From Paenibacillus tyrphae (GTDB taxonomy: Bacteria > Bacillota > Bacilli > Paenibacillales > NBRC-103111), in contig NZ_JNVM01000008.1 of NCBI RefSeq assembly GCF_000722545.1, forward strand, positions 248,001 to 312,000: a stretch of DNA of 64,000 nucleotides, given 5' to 3'. Both the position numbers and the translations under genes were made by a program. Of the stretch, positions 51,255 to 59,755 are shown piece by piece (position 1 is the first letter of the stretch; every line of letters begins with the position of its first letter). The notes beneath the pieces are model-generated. The model did no database searches and was not told the DNA's origin. It saw nothing but the letters and a program-made list of their open reading frames with translations.

Positions 51255-52085
51255 CTAGATTCGCGAGATGATTCCGAGCACCAGCTTAAGAAATTTCGGC
51301 TTCGCGCGCTCCGTCGTTTCCATAACCTCCGCATGGGACAACGGCTGATCCAAGATGCCCGCCGCCATATTGCTGATGCACGAAAAACCGAGCACTTCAA
51401 TACCCGCATGCCGCGCAACAAGCACTTCCGGCACGGTGGACATACCCACGGCGTCGCCGCCGAGCGTCCGCATCATACGGATTTCCGCGGGGGTTTCGTA
51501 CGACGGACCGAGCAGCCCGAGATATACCCCTTCCTGCAGCTTCAGCCCTTGCTCTGCCGCTACCTCCTTCGCTGCCTCGCGAAGACGGCGGCTGTACGCT
51601 TCGGACATGTCCGGGAAACGAACGCCCAGCTCGCTATGATTCGGTCCAATAAGCGGGTTGCGGAACGTAAAGTTAATATGATCGCGGATCAGCATCAGGT
51701 CCCCGACCTCGAACGACGTGTTGATGCCGCCGGCAGCATTGGTCACCAGCAGCTTCTCCACGCCGAGCTCCTTCATGACACGGACCGGAAACGATACCGT
51801 TTCGACGCCGTATCCTTCATACATGTGAAAACGGCCTTTCATCATCAGCACGTGCTTGCCTTCAACTTTACCAAGCAGCAGCTCGCCGGCATGGCCTTCC
51901 ACCGTAGATACCGGAAAATGCGGAATGTCCTCATACGGAATCGTTACCCCGCCTTCCACCAAATCGGCCAGCACGCCGAGACCTGAGCCCAGAATCAGGC
52001 TGATTTCCGGCTTCTCCGGATATTTGCCACGGATATATTCCGCGGCTTCCTTAATGTTCTTCAACAGCGTCGTTTGATCGCTCAT
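51255..52085 (-). CDS. punA: Purine-nucleoside phosphorylase (copy 2)
   Basis: The 276-residue protein has LGSGLGVLA, HFPVSTVEGHAGE, GRFHMYEGYG, VTNAAGGIN, GPSYETPAEIRM and GMSTVPEVLVA, the canonical set including the purine-binding Glu in YETPAE. It is 31 bp downstream of deoB, as in B. subtilis. I chose the ATG at 52085 because GGGGAGG lies 9 bases upstream; an ATG two codons earlier touches that site. Confidence 0.95.
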   Translation of the reverse strand: MSDQTTLLKNIKEAAEYIRGKYPEKPEISLILGSGLGVLADLVEGGVTIPYEDIPHFPVSTVEGHAGELLLGKVEGKHVLMMKGRFHMYEGYGVETVSFPVRVMKELGVEKLLVTNAAGGINTSFEVGDLMLIRDHINFTFRNPLIGPNHSELGVRFPDMSEAYSRRLREAAKEVAAEQGLKLQEGVYLGLLGPSYETPAEIRMMRTLGGDAVGMSTVPEVLVARHAGIEVLGFSCISNMAAGILDQPLSHAEVMETTERAKPKFLKLVLGIISRI

Positions 52086-52116
52086 TCGATTCATCCTCCC
52101 CGGCAATATGTAATTG

Positions 52117-53292
52117 TTATTTTAATTCGTTCAAAAAGCTGGTACCGTTGCCTGTCCCGGTCACTCCGAAATTATCGGCAACCGTCGCGCCGAGATCCGC
52201 AAACGTGCTGCGGACTCCGACCGTCCCCGTCGTTTCGAACGCCGGGCTGTAGACCAGAAGCGGCACATACTCGCGGGTATGGTCCGTCCCGTGATGAATC
52301 GGATCGTTGCCGTGATCGGCAGTCAGAATCAACAGGTCGTCCTTGCCGACCCGTTCCATCAGCTTGGGCAGCCATTCGTCGAATTCGTTCAGCGCCTTGG
52401 CATACCCTTCCGGGTCCCTGCGATGGCCGTACAGCGAATCGAAATCGACGAGGTTCGTAAACAGCAGCCCTTGGAACGATTCTCCCATCGCGTCAATCGT
52501 CTTGTGAATCCCGTCGAGATTGCTTTTGGTCGGGAGCGCACGGGTCACGCCTTCGCCGTCAAAAATATCGCTGATCTTCCCGACGGCAAAGCAATCGAAT
52601 CCCGCATCCTTCAGTTGGTTCATGACCGTCGGAGCCGGCGGCTTCACCGCATAATCGTGACGGTTCGGCGTGCGCTTGAACGCCCCGGGCGTTCCGACAT
52701 AAGGCCGCGCAATGACGCGACCGACCGTATAAGGATCTTCGAGCGTCAGCTTGCGGGCGATCGCGCAGGCACGGTACAGCTCCTCCAGCGGAATAATCTC
52801 TTCGTGTGCCGCAAGCTGGAACACGCTGTCCGCCGAAGTGTAGACGATCCAGGCCCCGGTTTTCATCTGCTCCTCGCCCAGTTCATCCAATATTTCCGTG
52901 CCGGAGGCCGGCTTGTTGCCAATGACCTTGCGCCCGGTTTCCTGCTCGAAACGGGCGATCAACTCCGGCGGGAACCCGTCCGGAAATACATTGAACGGGA
53001 CGGTCACATTCAGGCCCATAATTTCCCAGTGTCCAGTCATCGTATCTTTGCCGACCGATACCTCGGCCATTTTGCCATAATATCCGCCTGGGCGTTCAAC
53101 CGGATCAACGCCCTGCAGCCCGGCGATATTTCCGAGGCCGAGCTGCTGCATATGGGGCACGCGCAGCGACGGCACGCGCTCTGCGATGTGGCCGAGCGTA
53201 TGGGCTCCGGTATCGTTAAAACGCGCAGCATCCGGCAGCTCGCCAATCCCTACGCTATCCAGCACAATCAAGCATACTCGTTTAAATTTCAT
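52117..53292 (-). CDS. deoB: Phosphopentomutase
   Basis: DeoB converts (deoxy)ribose 1-phosphate to the 5-phosphate, linking nucleoside breakdown to the pentose pathway. The 391-residue protein has the alkaline-phosphatase fold with [12 protein letters not shown], the phosphorylated Thr in [10 protein letters not shown], and metal ligands in [15 protein letters not shown] and [18 protein letters not shown] precedes the ATG at 53292. The frame stays open upstream through the repeat array, but that part is leader, not protein. Confidence 0.97.
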   Translation of the reverse strand: MKFKRVCLIVLDSVGIGELPDAARFNDTGAHTLGHIAERVPSLRVPHMQQLGLGNIAGLQGVDPVERPGGYYGKMAEVSVGKDTMTGHWEIMGLNVTVPFNVFPDGFPPELIARFEQETGRKVIGNKPASGTEILDELGEEQMKTGAWIVYTSADSVFQLAAHEEIIPLEELYRACAIARKLTLEDPYTVGRVIARPYVGTPGAFKRTPNRHDYAVKPPAPTVMNQLKDAGFDCFAVGKISDIFDGEGVTRALPTKSNLDGIHKTIDAMGESFQGLLFTNLVDFDSLYGHRRDPEGYAKALNEFDEWLPKLMERVGKDDLLILTADHGNDPIHHGTDHTREYVPLLVYSPAFETTGTVGVRSTFADLGATVADNFGVTGTGNGTSFLNELK

Positions 53293-53307
53293 GGATGTCC
53301 CTCCTCC

Positions 53308-53546
53308 GGGCATTGCGCAGCAATGCCTTCTTCGTAAGCATAGGCTTGGGCATTGCACAGCAATACTTTCTTCGTAAGCATAGGCCTGGGCATTGCGGAG
53401 CAATGCCATCTTCGTAAGCACAGGCTTGAGCATTGCACAGCAATGCTTTTTTCGTAAGCGCCGATTCGGGCATTGCGCAGCAATGCTACAGCAAAAGCGT
53501 AAACCTGGGCATGGTGAGGCAATGCCATCCTCGCAGGCCGATCCTT
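53308..53546 (-). repeat. Array of 40-bp tandem repeats in the deoB leader
   Basis: Six units begin at 53308, 53348, 53388, 53428, 53468 and 53507. The first four are exactly 40 bp apart and nearly identical; the last two decay. Each has a GCATTGC-N3-GCAATGC palindrome followed by a shared TTCGTAAGCATAGGC-like part. The promoter at 53564-53592 would transcribe the array into the deoB mRNA as a row of hairpins. The conserved parts between palindromes rule out CRISPR spacers. Confidence 0.92.
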
Positions 53547-53563
53547 TCGACAAGCCTACCGTT

Positions 53564-53592
53564 ATTATCGCAAAAGCGGACATGGTTTGCAA
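53564..53592 (-). promoter_or_regulatory. SigA promoter of deoB-punA
   Basis: Minus-strand TTGCAA (53587-53592) and GATAAT (53564-53569), 17 bp apart. The leader to deoB would be about 265 nt and include the whole repeat array. Confidence 0.6.
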
Positions 53593-53604
53593 AAGCCGCA
53601 ATAC

Positions 53605-53639
53605 GAAAAACCCGGTCTCTCAGGCGCAGAGGAACGGGC
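53605..53639 (-). terminator. Terminator of xerD
   Basis: Minus-strand AGCCCG...CTC / GAG...CGGGT stem followed by TTTTTC. Confidence 0.7.
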
Positions 53640-53650
53640 TCGCCGGAAGA

Positions 53651-54547
53651 CTATTCGATTTTGGCCCGGGGATGGGTCCGGTCATAAACCTCCTTCATTT
53701 TGCTCCGGGTGACTTGCGTATAAATCTGCGTCGTCGAGATGTCCGCATGACCGAGCATCTCCTGAACGGACCGGAGGTCGGCTCCGTTCTCCAGCAGGTG
53801 CGCGGCAAACGAGTGCCGGAGCGTGTGCGGGGTAATTTCCATCCGAATGTCGGATTCCGCAGCGTAACGTTTAATGATTTTCCAGAAGCCCTGACGCGTC
53901 ATCCGGGTCCCCAAATGGCTGACAAACAGCGCCTCCTCGGCCTTGGACGGCTTGAGTAGCTTCGGACGCATCGTTTGGGTGTAGGCCTCCACGTACTCCG
54001 AAGCGATTCTCCCGAGCGGAACGATCCGTTCTTTGCCTTTGCCAACACAACGGATAAAGCCCATACTCGGATTGACGCTGTCGACGTCAAGCGAGATGAG
54101 CTCCGATACCCGGATTCCCGTCGCGTACAGCACCTCCAGCATCGCCTTATCCCGCATCCCGTTGGGCGTCGTCGTCAGTGGGGCTTGGAGCAGCTTGCCG
54201 ACCTCTTGAACCGACAGCACCTTCGGAATCCGTTTCTCGAGTCTCGGCGTCTCCATGTGCAGCGACGGATCGCTGTCCAGCAGACGCTCCTTCACGAGGA
54301 ATTGGTAAAAGGCCCGGATGGAAACCATGCTCCGGGAAAGCGTGGCCGTAGCCCTCCCCCGCTGCTTCAGGTCCAGCATATAGCCGGAAATGTTCAGCTT
54401 CCCGCTGTCGCCCAGCGAAGAGATGCCGGAGTTTTCCAAATAATCTATATACTGAGACAAATCGCGTCGGTACGAGTCCAGCGTATTCTGAGCAAGGCCC
54501 CGATCCTCCGCCAAAAAACGGATAAACGAGTTGAGTTCCTGTTTCAT
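53651..54547 (-). CDS. xerD: Site-specific tyrosine recombinase XerD
   Basis: XerD with XerC resolves chromosome dimers at dif. The 298-residue protein has the core-binding domain (FIRFLAEDRGLAQNTLDSYRRDL) and a catalytic domain with Arg146, Lys170, His241, Arg244, His267 and Tyr276 all present. ATG at 54547; a TTG two codons earlier has better spacing to AAGGGG and is possible. Gene order fur-yqzK-xerD-deoB matches B. subtilis. Confidence 0.95.
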   Translation of the reverse strand: MKQELNSFIRFLAEDRGLAQNTLDSYRRDLSQYIDYLENSGISSLGDSGKLNISGYMLDLKQRGRATATLSRSMVSIRAFYQFLVKERLLDSDPSLHMETPRLEKRIPKVLSVQEVGKLLQAPLTTTPNGMRDKAMLEVLYATGIRVSELISLDVDSVNPSMGFIRCVGKGKERIVPLGRIASEYVEAYTQTMRPKLLKPSKAEEALFVSHLGTRMTRQGFWKIIKRYAAESDIRMEITPHTLRHSFAAHLLENGADLRSVQEMLGHADISTTQIYTQVTRSKMKEVYDRTHPRAKIE

Positions 54548-54638
54548 GCGCAATTGATCCCCTTTTATGTCTTGCATCGGCGCTTTTAAAACAATTCCAC
54601 ATGAAGGATCAATATTCCTTCCGAATCGGTAAGCTTTT

Positions 54639-54884
54639 TTACTCGCCGATCCGGTAGAACAACTTCAGCCGTTCGCTTATCGTGATCTTGTCGGGAACCG
54701 CAGCCACATGGCCGTTCTGAAACGCTTTGACGGCGCGGCCTGCGGGCTCCTTGTACTTCGGCTCCGGCTCCAGCCATCGCGTAACGACGAGCAGCACGTG
54801 ATAAAGCGCGAACGTAAACACCACGAACAAGAGTGCGAAGCGAAAGCGACCGAGCCATTTTCGCGCCCGAACATGAACAATCAC
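54639..54884 (-). CDS. yqzK: DUF4227 membrane protein YqzK
   Basis: The 81-residue protein has one membrane segment (about 14-35) and a conserved outer part with YKEPAGRAVKAF and LFYRIGE. It sits between fur and xerD in B. subtilis too. The role is unknown. The GTG start follows GGAGGGG by 7 bases. Confidence 0.9.
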   Translation of the reverse strand: MIVHVRARKWLGRFRFALLFVVFTFALYHVLLVVTRWLEPEPKYKEPAGRAVKAFQNGHVAAVPDKITISERLKLFYRIGE

Positions 54885-55043
54885 GGCTTGTCCCCTCCTC
54901 CCCTGCTCCCTGCCACCGGCTTGGCCGGACCGCGGGAGTTCAGACAGGTTCTAAGAGTACACTATGACCGTACCGGCCAAATTATGCGTGCTCGATCGAT
55001 GAACGAGACGAAACCATACCGCCGGCATGCGCCGCTGCCTTTG

Positions 55044-56168
55044 TCAGCTGATCGGCAGCAGCGAATCCAAGCCCGTATAAGGCAAGCCGACGGCTTCGGC
55101 TACCGCGGGATACGTGACATGGCCCTGATAGGTGTTTACGCCGAGCTTCAGCGGCGGATTGCCGTAGAGCGCACGGATCACCCCTTTGTCGGCCAATTCG
55201 AGGGCGTAGCCGATGGTCACGTTCGTGAGCGCCAGCGTCGAGGTCCGTGGCACGGCTCCCGGCATGTTGGCGACCGCATAATGAAGGACGCCGTACTTCT
55301 CGTACGTCGGCGCGCTGTGCGTCGTCACGCGATCCACCGTCGTGATCGATCCGCCCTGATCGACGGCTACGTCCACGATCACAGCTCCCGGCTTCATCTG
55401 CCTCACCATCTCCTCGCTGACGAGCTTCGGCGCTTTCGCGCCGGGAATAAGGACGGCCCCGATCAGCAGATCCGCCTTTTGAACCGCATTGGCAATGTTG
55501 TAGGGGTTGGACATCAACGTGCGGATGCGGCCATGGAACACGTCGTCCAAATACCGGAGCCGTTCCGCACTGCGTTCGATGACGACAACGTTGGCGCCAA
55601 GTCCGAGCGCCATTTTCGCGGCATTGGTTCCGACGATGCCTCCACCCAAAATGATCACGTCCGCCGGAGGCACGCCGGGTACCCCGCCGAGCAGAATGCC
55701 GCGCCCGCCGTAATTTTTCTCCAGAAACTGCGCGCCGACTTGAACGGACATGCGTCCGGCCACTTCGCTCATCGGAGTAAGCAGCGGCAGCCCCCCGCTC
55801 GGAAGCTGGATGGTCTCGTACGCGATGGCGGTTACTTTATGCTGCACGAGCGCCTCGGTCAGCTTCGGCTCGGCGGCCAGATGGAGATAGGTAAACAGCG
55901 TCAGCCCTTCGCGGAAATAACCGAATTCCGCAGGGAGCGGCTCCTTCACCTTCATAATCATCTCCGCCTTGCCCCAAACCTCGGCAGCCGAAGGAAGCAG
56001 CTGTGCGTCCTCCTTGGCATACTCGTCGTCGGAAAATCCGCTGCCCGCACCGGCTCCCGCTTCCACAATAACGCTATGCCCGGCTTCTCTCAGAACCGCT
56101 GCGCCGCCGGGGGTTAAGGCGACTCGGTTTTCGTTATTTTTGATTTCCTTCGGTATCCCGATGATCAT
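55044..56168 (-). CDS. ald: Alanine dehydrogenase
   Basis: Ald interconverts alanine with pyruvate and ammonia using NAD. The 374-residue protein has [17 protein letters not shown], catalytic His in YLHLAAEP, the [18 protein letters not shown]ossmann loop and VDVAVDQGG. In Bacillus it is important for growth on alanine and for sporulation. It interrupts the fur-yqzK pair seen in B. subtilis. AGGAGG precedes the ATG. Confidence 0.96.
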   Translation of the reverse strand: MIIGIPKEIKNNENRVALTPGGAAVLREAGHSVIVEAGAGAGSGFSDDEYAKEDAQLLPSAAEVWGKAEMIMKVKEPLPAEFGYFREGLTLFTYLHLAAEPKLTEALVQHKVTAIAYETIQLPSGGLPLLTPMSEVAGRMSVQVGAQFLEKNYGGRGILLGGVPGVPPADVIILGGGIVGTNAAKMALGLGANVVVIERSAERLRYLDDVFHGRIRTLMSNPYNIANAVQKADLLIGAVLIPGAKAPKLVSEEMVRQMKPGAVIVDVAVDQGGSITTVDRVTTHSAPTYEKYGVLHYAVANMPGAVPRTSTLALTNVTIGYALELADKGVIRALYGNPPLKLGVNTYQGHVTYPAVAEAVGLPYTGLDSLLPIS

Positions 56169-56255
56169 CGCTTCATGCCTCCTGTTCCCGTTTTTCCATC
56201 AAAGCGTATGATATGGTATAGCGTTTGCCTTTTCGGTGCGAATATGTGGCAAAAT

Positions 56256-56299
56256 GCAAAAAACCTTCATACTTGATCAAGCATCAAGCCGAAGGTTTT
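56256..56299 (-). terminator. Terminator of fur
   Basis: Minus-strand AACCTTC / GAAGGTT stem followed by TTTTG, directly after the stop. Confidence 0.75.
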
Positions 56300-56303
56300 G
56301 TGT

Positions 56304-56753
56304 TTACGTTTTGTTCTTGTCGCGGCAGCGGTGGCAAATGCCCTGAAAATCGAGCCGGTGGTCGAGCACCTGAAACCGGTATTCGCGCTCCAGCCGTTCT
56401 TCCAGCGCGCCCAGCCAGTCCTCCATAATTTCGTCGACCGCACCGCACTGCACACAGATGAGGTGATGATGATGGTGATGAGAGCTGTCGTTGCGCAAGT
56501 CGTAGCGGGCTACGCCATCGCCGAAATTCATTTTCTCGAGGACATGCAGCTCGCTGAGCAATTCCAACGTACGATAGACGGTGGCAAGGCCGATTTCGGG
56601 CGCTTTATCTTTGACGAGCATAAAAACGTCTTCCGCGCTCAGATGATCCTCTTCGTTCTCCAGCAAAACCCTGACGGTCGCTTCCCGTTGAGGCGTCAGC
56701 TTGTAGCCTTGCGATTGCAGCTGTTGTTTGATTTTATCGATGCGAGATTCCAT
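56304..56753 (-). CDS. fur: Ferric uptake regulator
   Basis: The 149-residue metalloregulator has a winged helix (LTPQREATVRVLLENEEDHLSAEDV, IGLATVYRTLELL) and a dimer domain with a natural run of six histidines before CVQCG and a closing CHRC pair for structural zinc. The gene beside spoIIM and yqzK is where B. subtilis fur lies. I chose the ATG at 56753 after GGGGGAG. No clear Fur box was found in its promoter. Confidence 0.94.
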   Translation of the reverse strand: MESRIDKIKQQLQSQGYKLTPQREATVRVLLENEEDHLSAEDVFMLVKDKAPEIGLATVYRTLELLSELHVLEKMNFGDGVARYDLRNDSSHHHHHHLICVQCGAVDEIMEDWLGALEERLEREYRFQVLDHRLDFQGICHRCRDKNKT

Positions 56754-56822
56754 GCTTCTCCCCCACGGGTTTTGCACCGAAGCAAAACCTTTCTCGTAAG
56801 CTTAAGCTTTCTTCATGCTTAC

Positions 56823-56852
56823 ATTATAGGAGGAGGACTTAGGGAAAGTCAA
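56823..56852 (-). promoter_or_regulatory. SigA promoter of fur
   Basis: Minus-strand TTGACT (56847-56852) and TATAAT (56823-56828), 18 bp apart; the -35 is 6 bp from the spoIIM stop. Confidence 0.75.
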
Positions 56853-56857
56853 ACCTT

Positions 56858-57505
56858 TTAAGACCCGGACATCGTTACAAGCATCGGCGTTACCCATTTC
56901 ATCATAACGGGCGAGACGTAAGCCTCGAAAATCGCCACGCCGAGCAGCAGCGCTCCGGAGGCCAGAATGACGCCTGAAAATCGCATAAACGGTTCGTAAA
57001 GAGCGCCTTTGCGGCTAATAAACCGGTTTTTGACCAGATGAATCGTGAAAGCCATCGCCGTGACGCTGCATACGAGCAGCAAAGGGATGACCACCAAGTT
57101 CGGCGGCACGACCGAAACGAGCGCAAACAGCAGCCCCTTCCAGGATAAGGTGCCGACCAGATAGCCAACGGTGAAGCCGACCAGCACGCCCTTCAAAAAA
57201 TCCAAAATAAGGATGAGCGGCAGGCCGATGACGGACAAGCCCAGCACCCAAATAATTAAAAACCATTTGATATGCATGGAAAACGAATCCTTGAACGAAC
57301 CCGTCACATCGCCTTCCAATCCGCCTTGATGGACGGACGAAAAAAAGCTGCCCAAATACCGGCTCAGCTCCTGCTTTTGCTCCAGCGATAAGGCGTTCAC
57401 CATAACCGCACCGAAAACGACGCCCGTGACAAAGACGACGCCTACGAATAAATAGAACGACAAATGCTCCTTCATATACTGCTCCAGCGTACGGTTCCGC
57501 ATCAT
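56858..57505 (-). CDS. spoIIM: Stage II sporulation protein M
   Basis: SpoIIM works with SpoIID and SpoIIP in septal peptidoglycan hydrolysis during engulfment. The 215-residue protein has about five membrane helices and family motifs (LDFLKGVLVGFTVGYLVG, SVVPPNLVVIPLLLVCS). It lies between fur and the EndoQ-like gene, as in B. subtilis (yqxK). Confidence 0.95.
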   Translation of the reverse strand: MMRNRTLEQYMKEHLSFYLFVGVVFVTGVVFGAVMVNALSLEQKQELSRYLGSFFSSVHQGGLEGDVTGSFKDSFSMHIKWFLIIWVLGLSVIGLPLILILDFLKGVLVGFTVGYLVGTLSWKGLLFALVSVVPPNLVVIPLLLVCSVTAMAFTIHLVKNRFISRKGALYEPFMRFSGVILASGALLLGVAIFEAYVSPVMMKWVTPMLVTMSGS

Positions 57506-57582
57506 GCCGGCGCGCCCCCCCTTGTCCGAATAGTACAGAATATGAGGGGGTGCACAGGTTTATGACTCCGTCCGTGTACGCG

Positions 57583-58773
57583 TTATTCTTGCCGTGCGGA
57601 CACTTTGCCGTATTTGCCGCCGCCGCCCGTATCGAGCCGCAGCGTGCCCTCGCGCGCTTCCATAATATAACCGGCAATCGTTTCGCCCGCCGCTTCCACG
57701 AGCTCTTCGAACGATACGCGGTGCAGCAGGTTCATTTCGGAGCCGAACCGCTCGATGAGACGGTTGAACGTTTTCGGCCCGAGGCCCGGAATGTACTCAA
57801 GCGGCACTTGGTAGCAATAAGGCGGTCGGTCCGGGGCAACCCGAGGCTCCTCCCGGTCCGCCAGACTCAAAATACGGTCCATGACGCCGCGGACAATCCG
57901 CAGGCTGCCGCAGTACAAGCAGCGCTCCACGGCCGTCTGGCCCTGCTCGTCGAGAATCGAGCTGCAATCGCCGCAATACGTGCGGTGGTATTTGCCGAGC
58001 CGCGGATTGAGTCCGTAATTGGCAAGCACGCAGCGTCCGTCCTCCTGTGACAAAGCTTTCCGCAGCTCCTCGAACGTCGGCGCCTCAAGCGCCAGCTTAT
58101 TGTATTCGCGTCCGATTTTCGGAAGCGAATGGGCATCGGAGTTGGTCAGAAACGTATGGCGGTCCAGCTCGCTGATATGCCCGGCCATGACGGTGTCGGC
58201 GCTCAGGCCGAGCTCTACGGCCGCAATTCCGTCCAAGTCGAGCAAATGCTCCATCCGCGTCGAGCAACTGCCGTAGACGCTTTTATGCGGGGTGAAAATA
58301 TGGGCCGGAATCAGGATGCCTCCGCGCGCAATAGCTTCCCGCTGAAGCTTCCGGGCCGTGACATAGATGCGCTGCGAGCTGAGCTGCACATTTTTCATAT
58401 GCCTGCGCAGCCACTCCGTGAAGCTCTGCATGTCGCCAAGCTTTGGCAAATAAGCGAGCAAATGGGCCGTCCCCAAGCCAGGGTCGCGCACCTCGATCTC
58501 GCAGCCCAGCAGGACGGTCGTCCGGTGGAAGCGGATGCCTCCTCCTTCCAGCTCTTCCATCTCGCCCGTATTCAAATAATGCAGCATTTCCCGCTGCACA
58601 CCCGGGGAATGGCAGTCGATAATGCCGATCATGTCGATCCCTTTGCGCTCCGACGCTTCCTGCGCGATGTTGTAGAACGTCAGATTGTTCGCGGCGCTGA
58701 TTTTGACCGCTTCACCCGCTTCCGTTCGCCCGATGTGGATATGCAGGTCGGCGTAGTATGCGTTCGTGTTCAC
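57583..58773 (-). CDS. PHP-domain endonuclease Q-like protein (TIGR00375)
   Basis: The 396-residue protein has an N-terminal PHP metal site (YADLHIHIG, DMIGIIDCHSP, GCEIEV, HIFTP, SDAH), a zinc-finger part (CGDCSS...CLYCG near 265-290) and a C-terminal HhH-like motif (IPGLGPKTFNRLIERFG). This matches the EndoQ family, which cuts DNA beside deaminated bases such as uracil and hypoxanthine in archaea and some Bacillus. The B. subtilis yqxK at this place is the related gene. The GTG start overlaps the nudF stop. Confidence 0.85.
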   Translation of the reverse strand: MNTNAYYADLHIHIGRTEAGEAVKISAANNLTFYNIAQEASERKGIDMIGIIDCHSPGVQREMLHYLNTGEMEELEGGGIRFHRTTVLLGCEIEVRDPGLGTAHLLAYLPKLGDMQSFTEWLRRHMKNVQLSSQRIYVTARKLQREAIARGGILIPAHIFTPHKSVYGSCSTRMEHLLDLDGIAAVELGLSADTVMAGHISELDRHTFLTNSDAHSLPKIGREYNKLALEAPTFEELRKALSQEDGRCVLANYGLNPRLGKYHRTYCGDCSSILDEQGQTAVERCLYCGSLRIVRGVMDRILSLADREEPRVAPDRPPYCYQVPLEYIPGLGPKTFNRLIERFGSEMNLLHRVSFEELVEAAGETIAGYIMEAREGTLRLDTGGGGKYGKVSARQE

Positions 58774-59339
58774 GTCGGGAACGAGCCGGTAAGCTTATAC
58801 AGCTGCCAGGCGTAAACGGCCATGATCGTTTTGGCGTCGCTGATCCGCTGCTCCCGGATATACGCTTGCGCCTGCTCCAGCGTAAGCTCTTCGATTTCGA
58901 GGAATTCGTCTTCGTCGGGGTTCGCTTGCCCCTTCACCAGCTGCTCGGCGGCATACAGATGAAGAATTTCGTCGGCGAAGCCAGGCGATGTATAGAAAGA
59001 GCTGATATGGCGGATCGAGCCGACGGTATAGCCGGTTTCTTCCTCCAGCTCGCGCTTGGCGGCATCCAGCGGATTCTCGCCGGCGTCCAGCTTCCCTGCC
59101 GGAATTTCCACCTGGCTTTTCTCCAGCGGCTTGCGGTATTGCTCGACGACGATCATCCGGTCATCCGGGGTAAGGGCCAGAACCGCGACCGCGCCGGGAT
59201 GCTTAACGATCTCGCGGGTCGCTTCCGCGCCATTCGGCAGCTTTACGGTATCCACTTGCAAGGAAATAATTTTACCTTGAAAAATCGGCTGGGTGGAGAC
59301 GGTCACTTCTTCGAATTTTTTATGCGTCTTATGCGGCAT
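58770..59339 (-). CDS. nudF: ADP-ribose pyrophosphatase
   Basis: NudF hydrolyses ADP-ribose. The 189-residue protein has the Nudix box GENPLDAAKRELEEETGY with all signature residues, and the FYTSPGFADEILHLY segment typical of ADP-ribose hydrolases. ATG at 59339 after GAGAGGA; the frame is open upstream but without support. It overlaps the EndoQ-like gene by 4 bp, so DNA repair and nucleotide clean-up are co-transcribed. Confidence 0.93.
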   Translation of the reverse strand: MPHKTHKKFEEVTVSTQPIFQGKIISLQVDTVKLPNGAEATREIVKHPGAVAVLALTPDDRMIVVEQYRKPLEKSQVEIPAGKLDAGENPLDAAKRELEEETGYTVGSIRHISSFYTSPGFADEILHLYAAEQLVKGQANPDEDEFLEIEELTLEQAQAYIREQRISDAKTIMAVYAWQLYKLTGSFPT

Positions 59340-59391
59340 GGAAGATTCCTCTCTTCTCTGTACAGGTATTGTAACAATAAGACCAAAGCCC

Positions 59392-59400
59392 ATTATAGCA
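59392..59400 (-). promoter_or_regulatory. Extended -10 promoter for nudF
   Basis: TGCTATAAT on the minus strand, about 55 bp before nudF; no clear -35. Confidence 0.5.
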
Positions 59401-59431
59401 CATCCGGCGGCCGCTGGCCGCCCGACTAAGG

Positions 59432-59460
59432 ACATAATCGTGTCGTCTCCCGCATAGGGT
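59432..59460 (+). promoter_or_regulatory. Candidate SigE promoter of mciZ
   Basis: ACATAAT (59432-59438, five of seven) and CATAGGGT (59453-59460, five of eight), 14 bp apart. mciZ is SigE-controlled in B. subtilis. Confidence 0.42.
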
Positions 59461-59497
59461 GGATTATATGAACCTATCGAAGCAGGAGGGGTACTCT

Positions 59498-59755
59498 ATG
59501 AAAACGTATGTCAATGCAGGGCAACTTCGTCTGGTAGGTAAAGGCTGGGAAATCCGCAACTATTTGAAAATGGCGCTGGACCGCGTCTCGCCCGATGTGC
59601 CGCTTGCGGCCTTTCTGGACGGGACGCAGACTGGCAGTACGGCTACGGCTTATCCGGTCCCTCGCTCCGAAGGAGCCGATACGCCGCTCCTGCCGCCGTG
59701 CAAATGGCCGCAAAAAACGCCGGATCGTCCGGCAAGGCTCGCCCCATGGAAGTAA
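59498..59755 (+). CDS. mciZ: MciZ, mother cell inhibitor of FtsZ, with extended C-terminus
   Basis: MciZ caps FtsZ filaments and blocks Z-rings in the mother cell. The N-terminal 45 residues (QLRLVGKGWEIRNYLKMAL) match B. subtilis MciZ (VVLVGKAWEIRAKLKEYG), and the gene lies next to nudF and the yqxK-type gene as there. The ORF is 85 codons long, about twice the known 40 residues; the Pro/Thr-rich tail overlaps the end of the convergent DUF3866 gene by 113 bp. AGGAGGGG precedes the ATG. Confidence 0.82.
   Translation: MKTYVNAGQLRLVGKGWEIRNYLKMALDRVSPDVPLAAFLDGTQTGSTATAYPVPRSEGADTPLLPPCKWPQKTPDRPARLAPWK

Noticed and set aside
53308..53546. CRISPR array
   Set aside because: The parts between palindromes are themselves conserved, only 23 bp long, and no cas genes are present.
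53282..53601. ORFs through the 40-bp repeats, including an extended deoB and a 63-codon frame
   Set aside because: The 40-bp period shifts frame at each unit, the peptides are low-complexity products of the repeat, and deoB has its own strong start at 53292.
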